This document shows positions 63,779 through 64,000 of a stretch of 64,000 nucleotides of DNA, piece after piece. The position numbers were made by a program, and so were the translations under genes. The notes under the pieces were generated by a model that saw only the letters and a list, made by a program, of their open reading frames with translations, did no database searches and had not been told where the DNA came from. Within the stretch, counting starts at the first letter, position 1; every line of letters begins with the position of its first letter. The DNA comes from Bacteroidales bacterium UBA6428 (GTDB lineage: Bacteria; Bacteroidota; Bacteroidia; Bacteroidales; UBA932). The DNA lies in NCBI GenBank assembly GCA_002437305.1, contig DJOW01000047.1, forward strand, positions 1 to 64,000. The letters are read 5' to 3'.

Positions 63779-64000
63779 ATGAAAAAAGCATACGTATTTC
63801 CCGGTCAGGGTTCCCAGTTCCCGGGTATGGCCAAAGCGCTGTACGACGGAAACGCCAAAGGCAAGGAATTGCTCGAGAAGGCGAATGACATACTCGGATT
63901 CAGAATCACTGACATAATGTTTGAGGGCACGCCGGAGGACCTCAAAGCCACAAGCGTCACACAGCCGGCAATATTCCTGCACTCCGTCGTTCTGGCGAAG
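63779..64000 (+). CDS. fabD: Malonyl-CoA:ACP transacylase, 3' partial
   Basis: First 74 residues of FabD, which loads malonate onto acyl carrier protein for fatty-acid synthesis. The N-terminal AYVFPGQGSQFPGMAK is diagnostic, and SVTQPAIFLHSVV matches the region before the GHS nucleophile, which lies outside the window. The promoter box sits directly before the start codon, so the message may lack a leader. Confidence 0.93.
   Translation, partial: MKKAYVFPGQGSQFPGMAKALYDGNAKGKELLEKANDILGFRITDIMFEGTPEDLKATSVTQPAIFLHSVVLAK

Noticed and set aside
1..64000. CRISPR arrays, insertion sequences, prophage, defence genes
   Set aside because: No spaced direct-repeat array, transposase, integrase or nuclease/methylase gene is seen; nearly all sequence is assigned to known families.

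Overview
The window is chromosomal DNA of a member of the Bacteroidota, most likely order Bacteroidales from a gut-like habitat; I cannot place it to genus. The evidence is the promoter type (TAnnTTTG -7 boxes, two with an exact TTTG box 19 bases upstream), A-rich leaders without Shine-Dalgarno sites, a long NusB, and lineage-typical families (DUF5606, DUF5683, DUF6340-like, DUF3276, TonB receptor, SusC-free layout). Base composition looks like roughly 53% GC. It is gene-dense and mainly housekeeping. I see no insertion sequence, prophage or CRISPR array.

Layout. 1-5.5 kb: a heavy-metal RND efflux operon (His-rich adaptor, CzcA/CusA-type pump, TolC-like channel). 5.7-8.2 kb: a TonB receptor on the minus strand behind a TPP riboswitch, so probably a thiamine-compound importer; then glutamine cyclotransferase and pyrG. 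10.8-11.1 kb: RNase P RNA. 11.1-21.0 kb: a run of ten minus-strand genes with tiny gaps (nusB-yajC-YbbR-coaE-DUF5606-rimO-DUF6340-glpABC). 21.1-24.9 kb: a DUF3276 gene and a three-gene set (Tat-exported Gfo/Idh oxidoreductase, DUF1080 lipoprotein, TIM-barrel lipoprotein) resembling the 3-keto-glycoside route. 25.0-29.5 kb: MTA/SAH deaminase, purine nucleoside phosphorylase, a small membrane protein and NAD synthetase. 29.6-36.7 kb: tRNA-Phe, priA, parAB, DUF5683 and a LysM lytic transglycosylase. 36.7-42.7 kb: an HHH protein, an in-frame Hpt-Adk fusion, an inserted HTH/DUF2975 pair, obgE and a PAP2 phosphatase. 42.6-48.0 kb: tgt-lptG-uraA-dut-murF on the minus strand. 48-50.6 kb: an MFS nucleoside transporter, a zinc-ribbon protein and a short SSB. 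50.7-56.1 kb: all four dTDP-rhamnose genes split around pdxA and rnhA. 56.1-58.7 kb: recG and a lipoprotein. 58.8-63.1 kb: WYL regulator, S9 peptidase and gpsA. 63.1-64.0 kb: a frameshifted small gene, tRNA-Arg and the start of fabD.

Together the genes cover purine salvage (deaminase, PNP, Hpt-Adk), pyrimidine supply (uraA, dut, pyrG), glycerol-3-phosphate interconversion (GlpABC against GpsA), cell-envelope work (murF, lptG, rhamnose, lytic transglycosylase) and DNA maintenance (parAB, priA, recG, rnhA, ssb).

Most worth a second look: the TPP-riboswitch TonB receptor, the Hpt-Adk fusion, the striking excess of the word GAATAT/ATATTC through the whole window, the nested inverted repeats at 39.87-40.07 kb, a Tgt lacking its zinc cysteines, apparently leaderless fabD and rnhA messages, and a small secreted-protein gene broken by two homopolymer-type frameshifts. 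I did not find a clearly new multi-gene system.
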